This document shows, piece by piece, positions 1 through 7,300 of a stretch of DNA of 64,000 nucleotides (positions are counted from its first letter, which is position 1; every line of letters starts with the position of its first letter). The notes beneath the pieces were generated by a model that searched no databases, was not told the origin of the DNA, and saw nothing but the letters and a program-made list of their open reading frames with translations. A program made the position numbers and the translations under genes. The DNA comes from UBA4582 sp047630175 (GTDB lineage: Bacteria > Pseudomonadota > Gammaproteobacteria > Pseudomonadales > Azotimanducaceae): positions 60,590 to 124,589 of the forward strand of contig JBLHVI010000004.1 in the NCBI GenBank assembly GCA_047630175.1, read 5' to 3'.

Positions 1-907
1 TCACCGGCACTGCCGTATTAGCACCCAGCGTTACGTCGAAGGTACCAGCACCGCCGCTAAAATCAAAGCCAGTGACGCCCGCCGCAGCCGTCACCGCGAC
101 GGGTCTGGTGGCAAAGTTAAAGTTAACCGGCGCACTAGTGGACGAAAGTGAACTGGGGCTGTTGACACTAAAATCGTAGCCCGTAGCACCCTGGATGGCG
201 GTCACTGCCGACGGCACATCGATACTGAAATCAAACGGCACCAGCGCTGCCGAGGCACTGATAGCTGAGTTATTGTTGATACTGAAATTAAAGGGTGTCG
301 GTACCGCCAGCGTATTAACGACCGATGGAACATCTACCCCGACACCACCCTGAGCTTCACCAATTTGCCGGCCCAGCGTATTGATAGTGGTCCCAAATTG
401 CGCCAGCACTTCTGACTCAGCATCTAGGTTTACATCAGACTCGACCCGAGTAGTTTGGTTTGGTGCTAAATTCCCCGTTTGGATCACAATATCACTGATC
501 ACCCCATTCAGCGTACCTGCCTCGTTAGCGGTGAAGCCTTGCAGCCGCGCGCCCGAGTTCGACGTAATAAAGCCATCTTGGTCTAGGCCGAACATACCCG
601 CGCGGGTGTAGGTGCGTGAACCACCATCGTCGAGGACGAAGAAACCCTGGCCATCAATCGCTACATCCAAACTGTTACTGGTAAAGCCAATAGTGCCTTG
701 CTCAAACTGCTGGGCAACATTTGACAATTCGACGCCAGTTCCTGGCGTGGTCGAACCATTACCCAATAGGCTGGATGAGTAGACGTCAGCGAACTCAGCG
801 CGACTTTCCTTAAAACCGATCGTACTGGCGTTGGCAATATTGTTGCCGGTGATCTTGAGATCACTGGACGCTGCTTTCAACCCGCTTAATGCTGTATTAA
901 ATGGCAT
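1..907 (-). CDS. flgE: Flagellar hook protein FlgE, C-terminus beyond the window
   Basis: Hook subunit of the flagellum, secreted by the flagellar type III apparatus and polymerised on the rod. The frame is open from the ATG at 907 to the window edge, about 302 codons. The N-terminus (MPFNTALSGLKAASSDLKIT, then GNNIANASTIGFKESRAEF) is the classic rod/hook/filament N-terminal helix, followed by IDGQGFFVLDD and a TRAGMF segment typical of FlgE. The start lies 37 bp after the flgD stop, in the order flgB-flgC-flgD-flgE. From residue 206 to at least 284 there is an unusual insertion of five roughly 19-residue repeats, each opening with an F/Y-D/N-F-S motif (206, 225, 244, 263, 281). The usual hook C-terminus is outside the window, so total length is unknown. 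Confidence 0.93.
   Translation of the reverse strand, partial: MPFNTALSGLKAASSDLKITGNNIANASTIGFKESRAEFADVYSSSLLGNGSTTPGTGVELSNVAQQFEQGTIGFTSNSLDVAIDGQGFFVLDDGGSRTYTRAGMFGLDQDGFITSNSGARLQGFTANEAGTLNGVISDIVIQTGNLAPNQTTRVESDVNLDAESEVLAQFGTTINTLGRQIGEAQGGVGVDVPSVVNTLAVPTPFNFSINNNSAISASAALVPFDFSIDVPSAVTAIQGATGYDFSVNSPSSLSSTSAPVNFNFATRPVAVTAAAGVTGFDFSGGAGTFDVTLGANTAVPV
50..292 (-). repeat. Tandem 57-bp (19-residue) repeats inside flgE
   Basis: The hook protein carries five successive units opening FNFS (residue 206), FDFS (225), YDFS (244), FNFA (263) and FDFS (281). The spacing is 19, 19, 19 and 18 residues. The units differ in sequence beyond the opening motif and are rich in S, A, V and T, so this is an old protein-level repeat rather than a recent DNA duplication. 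It sits where the variable outer domain of FlgE is expected. Confidence 0.8.
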
Positions 908-944
908 TTTGTAATACTCCGTAAACTTAAATTATCAGGTCTCT

Positions 945-1610
945 TTATAATATCTCTGCTACTTCCAGCAGCGGCACCGCGCCCTGGCCGGCAACGTTCA
1001 ATACAACCGAGCGGTCAGGATTGATCGTCACGCTGTTCACATTGGCTGACAGCGCGAGCGACATCTGCTCAGTGGTTCCACCCACTGTCGCCTCGGCGGT
1101 AAACTTGTAACTGCCTGGCGGCAACTGCTGGCCTTCGCCGTCTTGACCATTCCATGCGAACCTGACATCACCACGAGACTGGCTACCCATCTCCACCTGG
1201 CGCACCAACTCCCCCGAGCTGTTCATAATGCTTACCATCAGGTTACTGGTGCTGTTGCTCAGGTTTATGTTGCCAGTAACCATGCCGCCTTCACTAAGAA
1301 TGCTAGTGTCGGTATTAACATGCACCGTGCGACCCACTAGGCCTGATGCCTGCAACGCCTGGCTGGACTGCAGGCTGTTAGCCATCAGGTCCATGGTCTT
1401 ATTCATGTTCTCAATCCCTTCAACCGAGCTAAACTGTGCTAACTGCGCCACAAACTCACTATTCTCCTGTGGGCTTAAGGGGTCCTGATTGTTCATCTGC
1501 GCCACCATCAGTTTCAGGAAGGCGTTCTTGTCCAGTTCCTGGTTCTCAGGCTCTGTCCTATTCTTTAGTTCCGCCAGCAGCGGGTTGGATGCTTGACTAA
1601 TCTCGTTCAT
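945..1610 (-). CDS. flgD: Flagellar hook cap / hook assembly protein FlgD
   Basis: FlgD forms the scaffold cap needed for hook polymerisation and is itself secreted. The 221-residue protein has the conserved N-terminal segment with LDKNAFLKLMVAQMNNQDPL and the following ENSEFVAQLAQFSSVEGIENMN, diagnostic of FlgD. A C-terminal beta-rich FlgD Ig-like part follows (VRFAWNGQDGEGQQLPPGSY). Length is normal for the family. The ATG at 1610 is preceded by a GGG and an A8 run, and only 10 bp separate it from the flgC stop, so it is co-transcribed and probably translated in series with flgC. It is part of the flgBCDE operon driven from the sigma-54 site near 2550. Confidence 0.95.
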   Translation of the reverse strand: MNEISQASNPLLAELKNRTEPENQELDKNAFLKLMVAQMNNQDPLSPQENSEFVAQLAQFSSVEGIENMNKTMDLMANSLQSSQALQASGLVGRTVHVNTDTSILSEGGMVTGNINLSNSTSNLMVSIMNSSGELVRQVEMGSQSRGDVRFAWNGQDGEGQQLPPGSYKFTAEATVGGTTEQMSLALSANVNSVTINPDRSVVLNVAGQGAVPLLEVAEIL

Positions 1611-1620
1611 TTTTTTTCCC

Positions 1621-2058
1621 TTACTGGCCGAGTGACAAGACGCGCTGCATCATGGTTTTGGCGGTATTCATAACTTCAACGTTGATTTGGAACGACCGCG
1701 AGGAAGAAATCATATTAGTCATCTCCTCGACGACATTGACATTCGGGTAGGCCACATAGCCCTCCTCATTCGCCATAGGATGATGCGGCTCGTAACGCAT
1801 CTGATAGGGCGAGTTGTCCTCGACAATACCTAGCACCTGCACACCCGCACTGGCACCCGCTCCTGGTTGTGAACTAAAACCAGCCCCAAAAGCGTCTTCC
1901 ATGGTCGCGGCAAAGACCGGATGACGGGCCTTGTAGGTCTCGTCAATGCTGCTGCTGACACTCTGCGCATTGGCTAGGTTGCTAGCGGTGGTATTCAGTC
2001 GAATTGACTGGGCACTCATGCCACTCCCGGCGATATCAAAAATCCCATATAAGGACAT
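1621..2058 (-). CDS. flgC: Flagellar basal-body rod protein FlgC
   Basis: Proximal rod subunit of the flagellar basal body. The 145-residue protein opens with MSLYGIFDIAGSGMSAQSIR followed by LNTTASNLANAQSVSSS, the rod-family N-terminal helix. It ends with the FlgC-typical segment YPNVNVVEEMTNMISSSRSF followed by QINVEVMNTAKTMMQRVLSLGQ. Length matches the usual 135-150 residues. It is the second gene of the flgBCDE operon, 56 bp after flgB and 10 bp before flgD. Confidence 0.95.
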   Translation of the reverse strand: MSLYGIFDIAGSGMSAQSIRLNTTASNLANAQSVSSSIDETYKARHPVFAATMEDAFGAGFSSQPGAGASAGVQVLGIVEDNSPYQMRYEPHHPMANEEGYVAYPNVNVVEEMTNMISSSRSFQINVEVMNTAKTMMQRVLSLGQ

Positions 2059-2114
2059 GTTGCTAACCTCTCAAAAAACGTGTGGGCGGAATTGGCATTG
2101 AACTCATGGCTAAC

Positions 2115-2504
2115 TTACTCACCCCGAATCGCCTTCAGCAAACCGCGGAATTTTCCGTTCAAGAACGTAAAACTGGACTGGAATTCCACGGCGTTACGCA
2201 TGTAAGCAGACTCCTCAAACTCGGCATCAACGGTATTGCCATCAATGGACGGCTGCATAGGTTGGCGGTAGAGCTGCTGGTTACTGCCAGATCGCGTGGT
2301 GCGATTAATGTGACCCGCATGAGTAGTCTTTAGTGGCGCGCTAGCCAGGCTGCGGTCGAGCATGTCCTTGAAGCGAATATCCCGGGCCTTAAAACCAGGC
2401 GTGTCGGCATTAATTAAGTTATTGGCGAGGATTTCTGCTCGCGCAGTGCGAAAGCGCAGAGCGTCTGCGTGTATGCCGAGGGCTTTGTCGAAGCTGATAG
2501 TCAC
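2115..2504 (-). CDS. flgB: Flagellar basal-body rod protein FlgB
   Basis: Proximal rod subunit, first gene of the flgBCDE operon. The 129-residue protein has the FlgB N-terminus (SFDKALGIHADALRFRTARA, then EILANNLINADTPGFKARDI) and the C-terminal NAVEFQSSFTFLNGKFRGLL typical of the family. The start at 2504 lies 28 bp downstream of the predicted transcription start of a sigma-54 promoter (2543-2559), which fits an RpoN/FleQ-class flagellar operon. Confidence 0.95.
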   Translation of the reverse strand: MTISFDKALGIHADALRFRTARAEILANNLINADTPGFKARDIRFKDMLDRSLASAPLKTTHAGHINRTTRSGSNQQLYRQPMQPSIDGNTVDAEFEESAYMRNAVEFQSSFTFLNGKFRGLLKAIRGE

Positions 2505-2542
2505 TGAGGCGATCCACTCTTGTTAATTCTTAAATGACTAAG

Positions 2543-2559
2543 AGCAAACCTTGTGCCAA
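2543..2559 (-). promoter_or_regulatory. Sigma-54 (RpoN) -24/-12 promoter of flgBCDE
   Basis: Read on the minus strand the site is TTGGCACAAGGTTTGCT, against the sigma-54 consensus TTGGCACG-N4-TTGCT. The invariant GG and GC are exactly 12 bases apart. It lies about 40 bp upstream of the flgB start, predicting transcription from about 2532. RpoN control of flgB operons is established for Pseudomonas and Vibrio. Confidence 0.85.
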
Positions 2560-2711
2560 CTCATGGAGGCACTTTTTATCTATTGTATTTCAATGGCTTA
2601 GGATTTTAGGAAAGCGCAGGAAGAACGAAATCGGCAAGAGGCTGCCGATGGTGTGGCAACCCCTACGGCAACATGAGGGCACCGCCTTTGCTAACGATTA
2701 GCGAGGCTACC

Positions 2712-3632
2712 TTAGCTGAGCATTGCAGATATTCTCGTCGCCAACTCTTCGACACGAAATTTAGCGAGAAAATCGTCGGCGCCAACTTTCTTAACCATAT
2801 CAATATTAAATACACCAGACAGGGACGTATGCAGCAGCACGAATAGGTTTCGCGTGCGCGGATCGCCTTTGAGCTCCGCCGTCAGCGTATAACCGTCCAT
2901 CTCTGGCATTTCGACATCCGAGATCACCATCAAGTAGTGTTCCGTCACGTCGATCCCTTGATCAAGCAGGCGATGGATGTGGTCCAGCGCGGCTCTGCCG
3001 CCTTTTTCGATATCACATTCTAAACCCAGCTGTTCAGCGGTGCGTGTGATTTGTCGGCGGGCCACCGAAGAGTCATCAACAACTAGCACCCTACCTTTGA
3101 ATTGACCAATTTCGACCGGGTTCTTCGCCAAAATATCTGCGGGCACGTCTTCTGGTATTGGCACTATTTCAGCAATGATTTTCTCTACATCGATAATCTC
3201 AATCAGCTGCCCTTCATGATGCGTGACCGCTGTTAAATAGCTATTGAGGCCAGAACCCGCCGGTGGGGGTAATACCTCCTCCCAGTTTTTATTAATGATA
3301 CGATCCACCGAGTCCACTAAAAACCCCTGAATATGCTTATTATACTCAGTGATTATGACCAAATGGTCTTCCGGGCAATCGATGAAAGACATGCCCACAG
3401 AGGCACCCATATCAATCACTGCGATAGACGTGCCTCGCACATGAGATATACCTCGCACCACCCGATGGCTCTTCGGCATCTTGTGCAGCCGCGGGCAATT
3501 AAGCACCTCACGAACCTTAAATACATTAATACCAAAGAGTTGGTCTGTGCCGAGTCGAAACAATAGCAGCTCGAGCCGATTTTGACCGACAAGCTGCGTA
3601 CGCTGGTTAACGGACTCTAGAACACCTATCAC
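2712..3632 (-). CDS. cheV: Chemotaxis coupling protein CheV (CheW-receiver)
   Basis: CheV couples chemoreceptors to CheA and adapts through phosphorylation of its receiver domain, at the inner face of the membrane. I place the start at the GTG at 3632, giving 306 residues. It has an AGGAG ribosome-binding site 7 bases upstream, and the protein then begins at the family's usual GVLESVNQRTQLVGQNRLEL. An upstream ATG at 3749 would add 39 residues with no family resemblance. The CheW-like domain covers about 10-165. The receiver covers about 180-300, with DD at 186-187, phospho-acceptor D239 (VISDVEMPEMDG) and K291. It is divergent from flgA, as in Pseudomonas and Vibrio, with 133 bp between the starts. 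Confidence 0.93.
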   Translation of the reverse strand: MIGVLESVNQRTQLVGQNRLELLLFRLGTDQLFGINVFKVREVLNCPRLHKMPKSHRVVRGISHVRGTSIAVIDMGASVGMSFIDCPEDHLVIITEYNKHIQGFLVDSVDRIINKNWEEVLPPPAGSGLNSYLTAVTHHEGQLIEIIDVEKIIAEIVPIPEDVPADILAKNPVEIGQFKGRVLVVDDSSVARRQITRTAEQLGLECDIEKGGRAALDHIHRLLDQGIDVTEHYLMVISDVEMPEMDGYTLTAELKGDPRTRNLFVLLHTSLSGVFNIDMVKKVGADDFLAKFRVEELATRISAMLS

Positions 3633-3669
3633 CTGAGACTCCTGCGGTTTTTTATGATCGAAAAGATTT

Positions 3670-3686
3670 TTGGCATGGCCATTGCA
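3670..3686 (+). promoter_or_regulatory. Sigma-54 (RpoN) promoter upstream of flgA
   Basis: TTGGCATGGCCATTGCA on the plus strand differs from the sigma-54 consensus TTGGCACG-N4-TTGCA at one position of the -24 box. GG (3672-3673) and GC (3684-3685) are 12 bases apart. Transcription should start near 3697, 69 bp before the flgA ATG. It falls in the gap between cheV and flgA once the GTG start of cheV is accepted. Confidence 0.78.
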
Positions 3687-3765
3687 CCACATCTCCTTAT
3701 ATCTCCCGGGACGCCAAAACATTGACAGCAACGTTTTCAACTTACCCACGCCTTAAGAATAGGCG

Positions 3766-4479
3766 ATGTCTATGAGCCAGCAACGAAGAATTAGTTTTCA
3801 GCTGATTATTTTTTGTGCGTTGTGGATTGCCAGCGGTCGCGTGTGGGCTATTGATGCCGCAACGCCAATTCAACAGCAGGTGCAGGTTTTCATCGAGAAC
3901 GTAATTTCTAGGCACTATCCAACGGCAGAACTCAGCACCATCAACGTCCAGAAGCCTGATATTCGACTTGACCTTACGGGTTGCCAAAACCCAGACTTGA
4001 GTCTGCATAATGGCCTCGCGCTTGCGCGACGAGTACTGGTTAAAGTCGATTGCGACGCCAGTATGAGCCTGCACCTGCCCGTTGACTTAGAGATTTTTCA
4101 GTCGGTGCTTGTCGCCGCCACGGCGTTAAACCGCCATGCCGTGCTCGATCACGGCAATATTCGTAGCGAAGCGCATGATGTTTTACGCTCTGGTCGGCAC
4201 TACCTGACCGACCCAGACCAAGCCGTTGGTCAGCGCCTCAAGCGCAGCATCGGTCAGGGTACACTGCTGACGCCACGCATGCTGCTGGCCGAAGAGCTTG
4301 TCAGTCGAGGCGACGACGTCATGATACGTGCCCAGCGCGGCGCACTCGTGGTGCGTATGCACGGCACTGCCATGGCGTCTGGCGGCCAGGGAGATCAGAT
4401 CAAGGTTAAAAATGTGACATCTTCACGTATTATCAGCGCCCAAGTCAGCGCTGCCGGCGAGGTCACCGTCGACTTTTAG
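3766..4479 (+). CDS. flgA: Flagellar P-ring assembly chaperone FlgA
   Basis: FlgA is a periplasmic chaperone that helps FlgI assemble into the P-ring. The 237-residue protein has an N-terminal signal peptide (hydrophobic about residues 11-28, ending GRVWA). A FlgA N-terminal segment with a TGCQNPDLSLHN stretch follows, then a C-terminal SAF-type domain with RVLVKVDC, VLDHGNIRSE, LRSGRHYLTDPDQAVGQRLK and the closing SSRIISAQVSAAGEV. Length is typical (220-250). It is followed by flgM and flgN, the standard flgA-flgM-flgN order. A sigma-54 promoter lies at 3670-3686. Confidence 0.93.
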   Translation: MSMSQQRRISFQLIIFCALWIASGRVWAIDAATPIQQQVQVFIENVISRHYPTAELSTINVQKPDIRLDLTGCQNPDLSLHNGLALARRVLVKVDCDASMSLHLPVDLEIFQSVLVAATALNRHAVLDHGNIRSEAHDVLRSGRHYLTDPDQAVGQRLKRSIGQGTLLTPRMLLAEELVSRGDDVMIRAQRGALVVRMHGTAMASGGQGDQIKVKNVTSSRIISAQVSAAGEVTVDF

Positions 4480-4508
4480 GCCCATCGAATAAAAAATGTG
4501 ATAAAGCC

Positions 4509-4535
4509 TAAAGTCCGGCCTAACCCTGCCGCTAA
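4509..4535 (+). promoter_or_regulatory. Sigma-28 (FliA) promoter of flgM
   Basis: TAAAGTCC (4509-4516), 11 bases, then GCCGCTAA (4528-4535) compares with the FliA consensus TAAAGTTT-N11-GCCGATAA: six and seven of eight matches with the canonical spacing. The flgM ATG is at 4620. FliA-dependent flgM transcription is established in enteric bacteria and Pseudomonas. Confidence 0.82.
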
Positions 4536-4619
4536 CCACGTTACAGGGAACAACTTAATCAGCACAAGCAGGACAACTGAACCGCTATATCTTAGCTAGC
4601 AAACAAGGATTAACCCAAA

Positions 4620-4928
4620 ATGGTTAATAATATTAACGGCTTAAGCGGCATTGCAGGCAGCGCCAACCGCAGTCGTGAACAATCTCAGGCGACCGATGCT
4701 GATACCGCGAAAACTGCGGGTAGTCGGCCAGACAAGTCCAGCGCTGACCAGGTTGAATTGAGCCCCGGTGCCCGCGATTTACAGAATATTGAATCGCGAA
4801 TACGCGAGCTGCCAGACGTCAATCAAGAGCGTGTCGCCCAGATCAAGGAGGCTATTCGCGACGGCAACTACCAAGTTGATCCATCGAGACTGGCGTCTAA
4901 AATTGCTCAGTTCGAGCTGGATATGTAA
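4620..4928 (+). CDS. flgM: Anti-sigma-28 factor FlgM
   Basis: FlgM binds and inhibits the flagellar sigma factor FliA until hook completion, when it is exported. The 102-residue protein begins MVNNINGL and has a disordered N-terminal half rich in S, T, D and Q. It carries the conserved DQVELSPGARDLQNIESRI, then VNQERVAQIKEAIRDGNYQV and DPSRLASKIAQFELDM, the FliA-binding C-terminal helices. Size is normal. A FliA-type promoter lies about 85 bp upstream, giving the expected feedback loop. flgN follows 89 bp later. Confidence 0.94.
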   Translation: MVNNINGLSGIAGSANRSREQSQATDADTAKTAGSRPDKSSADQVELSPGARDLQNIESRIRELPDVNQERVAQIKEAIRDGNYQVDPSRLASKIAQFELDM

Positions 4929-5017
4929 CCACGTTCTCGCAGGCCTATGAGCCGTTACCAAGCTGAGTAGAGCAACGCATAGTCGCACACACAATTTTAT
5001 GAATCAGGGAGCCTGGC

Positions 5018-5527
5018 ATGGATGCTGAGACTAACAATTCTTCGGACCAAAACACTGTACATGTAGCAGTTGCCCAACTGCGCCACGAGCACGACTGTTA
5101 TGCCCAGCTGAACGCGTTGTACGAACAGGAACGGCAGCTTCTGATTCAACGGGAATTTGACGCGCTTGCACAATTGCTGGCAAATAAGCAGGTGCTGCTA
5201 CAACAACTTGAGCAGTTTACGCAGCAGCGCTCAGAGCACCTGCAGAGCGCGGGTTGTAGCGTCGACAGCGAAGGGCTTGAAACATATTTGCAGCGCCTCG
5301 ACGTCCGCAGCGCCGAGCAAGCCAGAGAATGCTGGCAACAAATCAACGAACAGGTTTTAGAATGCCAGCGCCTGAACGAGATTAATGCCCGGATAGCTCA
5401 CCGCAGCCACGTCAATAACCTGCATGTACTCGATATCATGCGTGGCGAACCTAACAAACCCAGACTTTATGGACCGGCTGGCACAACCAAAACATCGGCC
5501 AGCACCGATACCATCACCCGCGCCTGA
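5018..5527 (+). CDS. flgN: Flagellar export chaperone FlgN
   Basis: FlgN is the cytoplasmic chaperone of the hook-filament junction proteins FlgK and FlgL. The 169-residue protein is almost entirely helical, with Q/E/L-rich stretches (LYEQERQLLIQREFDALAQL, then LANKQVLLQQLEQF) and the conserved central NARIAHRSHVNNLHVLDIM near the C-terminus. Sequence identity alone is low in this family, but length, composition and the position right after flgM support the call. It has an AGGGAG-like ribosome-binding site before the ATG at 5018. Confidence 0.88.
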   Translation: MDAETNNSSDQNTVHVAVAQLRHEHDCYAQLNALYEQERQLLIQREFDALAQLLANKQVLLQQLEQFTQQRSEHLQSAGCSVDSEGLETYLQRLDVRSAEQARECWQQINEQVLECQRLNEINARIAHRSHVNNLHVLDIMRGEPNKPRLYGPAGTTKTSASTDTITRA

Positions 5528-5591
5528 GGGGGCTTTTAATCCGCAAGGGCTTGCATTACCATCGACTTATTGTTGTTTAGGTAACGCATGT

Positions 5592-6350
5592 ATGTCTGAA
5601 GTCACTTATGCCGTAGTGTTTAGTGGCGGCGTCCTTGAAGGCTTTAGCTTGATTTCTGTCAAAGCTCACGTCGCTAAAATGCTCAAAGTAGACGCCACAA
5701 AAATGACGAGCCTGTTTTCTGGCAAGCCCGTCGTTATCAAGCGGACCAAAGACAAAGCTGAGGCCCTGCGCATCGGTGGCGCGCTGAAGAGAGTCGGAGC
5801 AGATATTAGCGTTAAGGTCGTCAAGACCCCGCCAGTCTCCACACCCAGTAAAACTTCTATCACCTCAACGCAGACCACCGGTTCCACTGCTGCTTCAACA
5901 ACGACAGCGCCAACCCGAACCAGCCCTAGTTTCGACTTAGCACCCAACGTTGGCAACCTATTTGATGCACCCCCCGCGCCCGCCACTGTGAGCGTTGATA
6001 TCAGTGCCATCTCACTATCAGAAAATGACTCGTCACCTTTACAAGTTCCCCGCGTCGTACCCAAACTGGACGTCGATATCAGCGCCTTGCAAGTCAGCGC
6101 TAACGACGGCTCTCCCTTGGCCGCACCTGCTCCTGCTGTCGCCAAGATTGATGCGCCAGATTTTGGCCTAGACGCGCCCGGAGCCGTTCTGGAGACCATT
6201 GCCGACAACAGAGTACCCGTCAATCCTGATATCAGTGGTATTTCTTTGGCCTTTCTTGGTGGCGACCTGCTCAACCCTGATGAACGTGACAACACACCAC
6301 CACCGCCACGACCTGATATCAGCAAACTCAGCTTGAAATCTAGCTTCTAA
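5592..6350 (+). CDS. Conserved protein of the flgMN locus with C-terminal DIS repeats
   Basis: Function not known. I choose the ATG at 5592 (252 residues) because it avoids a long overlap with flgN. The N-terminal 75 residues (YAVVFSGGVLEGFSLISVKA, then KMTSLFSGKPVVIKRTKDKA) form a compact domain seen, by recollection, in other gammaproteobacterial proteins of unknown role. A T/S/P-rich linker follows. The last 120 residues hold four copies of a short motif, (V/P)DIS followed by a hydrophobic S/V-containing turn: VDISAISLS, VDISALQVS, PDISGISLA and PDISKLSLK. No signal peptide or membrane segment is seen. Its place behind flgN suggests a flagellum-related role, but that is inference only. Confidence 0.6.
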   Translation: MSEVTYAVVFSGGVLEGFSLISVKAHVAKMLKVDATKMTSLFSGKPVVIKRTKDKAEALRIGGALKRVGADISVKVVKTPPVSTPSKTSITSTQTTGSTAASTTTAPTRTSPSFDLAPNVGNLFDAPPAPATVSVDISAISLSENDSSPLQVPRVVPKLDVDISALQVSANDGSPLAAPAPAVAKIDAPDFGLDAPGAVLETIADNRVPVNPDISGISLAFLGGDLLNPDERDNTPPPPRPDISKLSLKSSF

Positions 6351-6487
6351 AACCTATCACGGCTACCCACTACAGGTAGCCTCATGCAGCGCTGACCGTA
6401 GTTTCATGACCCGACGCCTGCAATCTCACACCCAAACCCAGATAAATATTTGTCGACACGCGAATGATTATTTTGTGTGACGCATCC

Positions 6488-6559
6488 AACCCCCAGTAGA
6501 AACGCTAATGATGCGCAAGACTATTGCTTGCCTCAAACACGACTTCTGGGGTTTTTTTT
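6488..6559 (+). promoter_or_regulatory. Possible hairpin with T8 tract abutting the start of the hemolysin-family gene
   Basis: CCCCAG (6491-6496) can pair with CTGGGG (6546-6551), with nearby GAA/TTC pairing after a two-base bulge, and a T8 run (6552-6559) follows immediately before the GTG start. As RNA this resembles an intrinsic terminator or attenuator directly in front of the start codon. The loop is long (about 43 bases), so this is tentative. Confidence 0.3.
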
Positions 6560-7231
6560 GTGAAGACAATCACTACCACGACCACGAAAACGGCAAGCGC
6601 CAGCACGCCACCTAAGCACGCATTTGGCAACCCACTCGGCCAGCCTCTCACGCAGGGTTCAGGGAGAAGTGCCGCGCATGCCGCCGCTCTTCAAATGATA
6701 CAGAACCAGTACCGAAAACACTTCCACTGCGAACTGCAGCACAGCCTACCTTACAGCCTGAGCCGATTAGCCGGTCAGGACAGCGAGGAGAGCAAACTTG
6801 TCGCCTGCACTGGCTATCAGCCAGCAAAAGAAGGTGAACTATTTCTTGAGCAATATCTCGACGACCCCGTGGAAGAAATCTTACAACGGCTCACGAATAA
6901 ATCTGTCAGCCGCGCGCAGATTGTTGAGATTGGCGGTTTTGCCGTTAGCCACAAACGTCATGCGCTGCCCTTTATGTTGCAGTTAGCACCTATCCTGGCA
7001 AACCTTGGCTTCAAAACTGTGGTTTGCACGGTCACTCGGCCGATGCAGGATTGTTTTCGAAAGCTCGGAATTATATCCACCCCAATCGCTCGTGCTGACC
7101 CGTCACGAGTCGACGTAAGCAACAACGCGTGGGGCACTTATTACGACCTGAATCCCGTGGTGCTGGCTGGTGATATTGACACCAATATCGACAAGCTCCG
7201 GCCGTTGATAACACGATTGAGCGGCCACTGA
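6560..7231 (+). CDS. Thermostable hemolysin family protein
   Basis: Belongs to the family named after the Vibrio thermostable direct/delta hemolysin-like proteins (Pfam T_hemolysin), whose fold is related to GNAT-type acyltransferases; the hemolysin name may be misleading. Recognisable motifs are ACTGYQPAKEGELFLEQYLD (residues about 80-100) followed by DPVEEIL, VEIGGFAVSHKRHALPFM, and FKTVVCTVTRPMQDCFRKLG. I place the start at the GTG at 6560 (223 residues), preceded by GGGG and a T8 run; a TTG at 6524 is the alternative. No signal peptide is evident. It leads a rightward series with an AMP-forming ligase (69 bp later), an HDO protein and an exported helical protein, which suggests a biosynthetic role rather than toxicity. 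Confidence 0.75.
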   Translation: MKTITTTTTKTASASTPPKHAFGNPLGQPLTQGSGRSAAHAAALQMIQNQYRKHFHCELQHSLPYSLSRLAGQDSEESKLVACTGYQPAKEGELFLEQYLDDPVEEILQRLTNKSVSRAQIVEIGGFAVSHKRHALPFMLQLAPILANLGFKTVVCTVTRPMQDCFRKLGIISTPIARADPSRVDVSNNAWGTYYDLNPVVLAGDIDTNIDKLRPLITRLSGH

Positions 7232-7300
7232 TCGAACACTAAGAATGCAGTAAGTCAGCAAATATTTTTCTAACATCAGTTCGAGGTAACCAGACACGTC

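Noticed and set aside
3633..3749. Upstream ATG extension of cheV
   Set aside because: The extra 39 residues have no family resemblance, and the GTG at 3632 has a good ribosome-binding site and the family's usual start; the extension would also cover the flgA promoter.
3640..3766. A FliA-type promoter for cheV
   Set aside because: The best match on the minus strand lacks a recognisable -10 box at the N11 spacing.
5666..6325. 219-codon antisense open frame over the flgMN-locus protein
   Set aside because: Low-complexity mirror of the repeat-rich sense frame, no start context.
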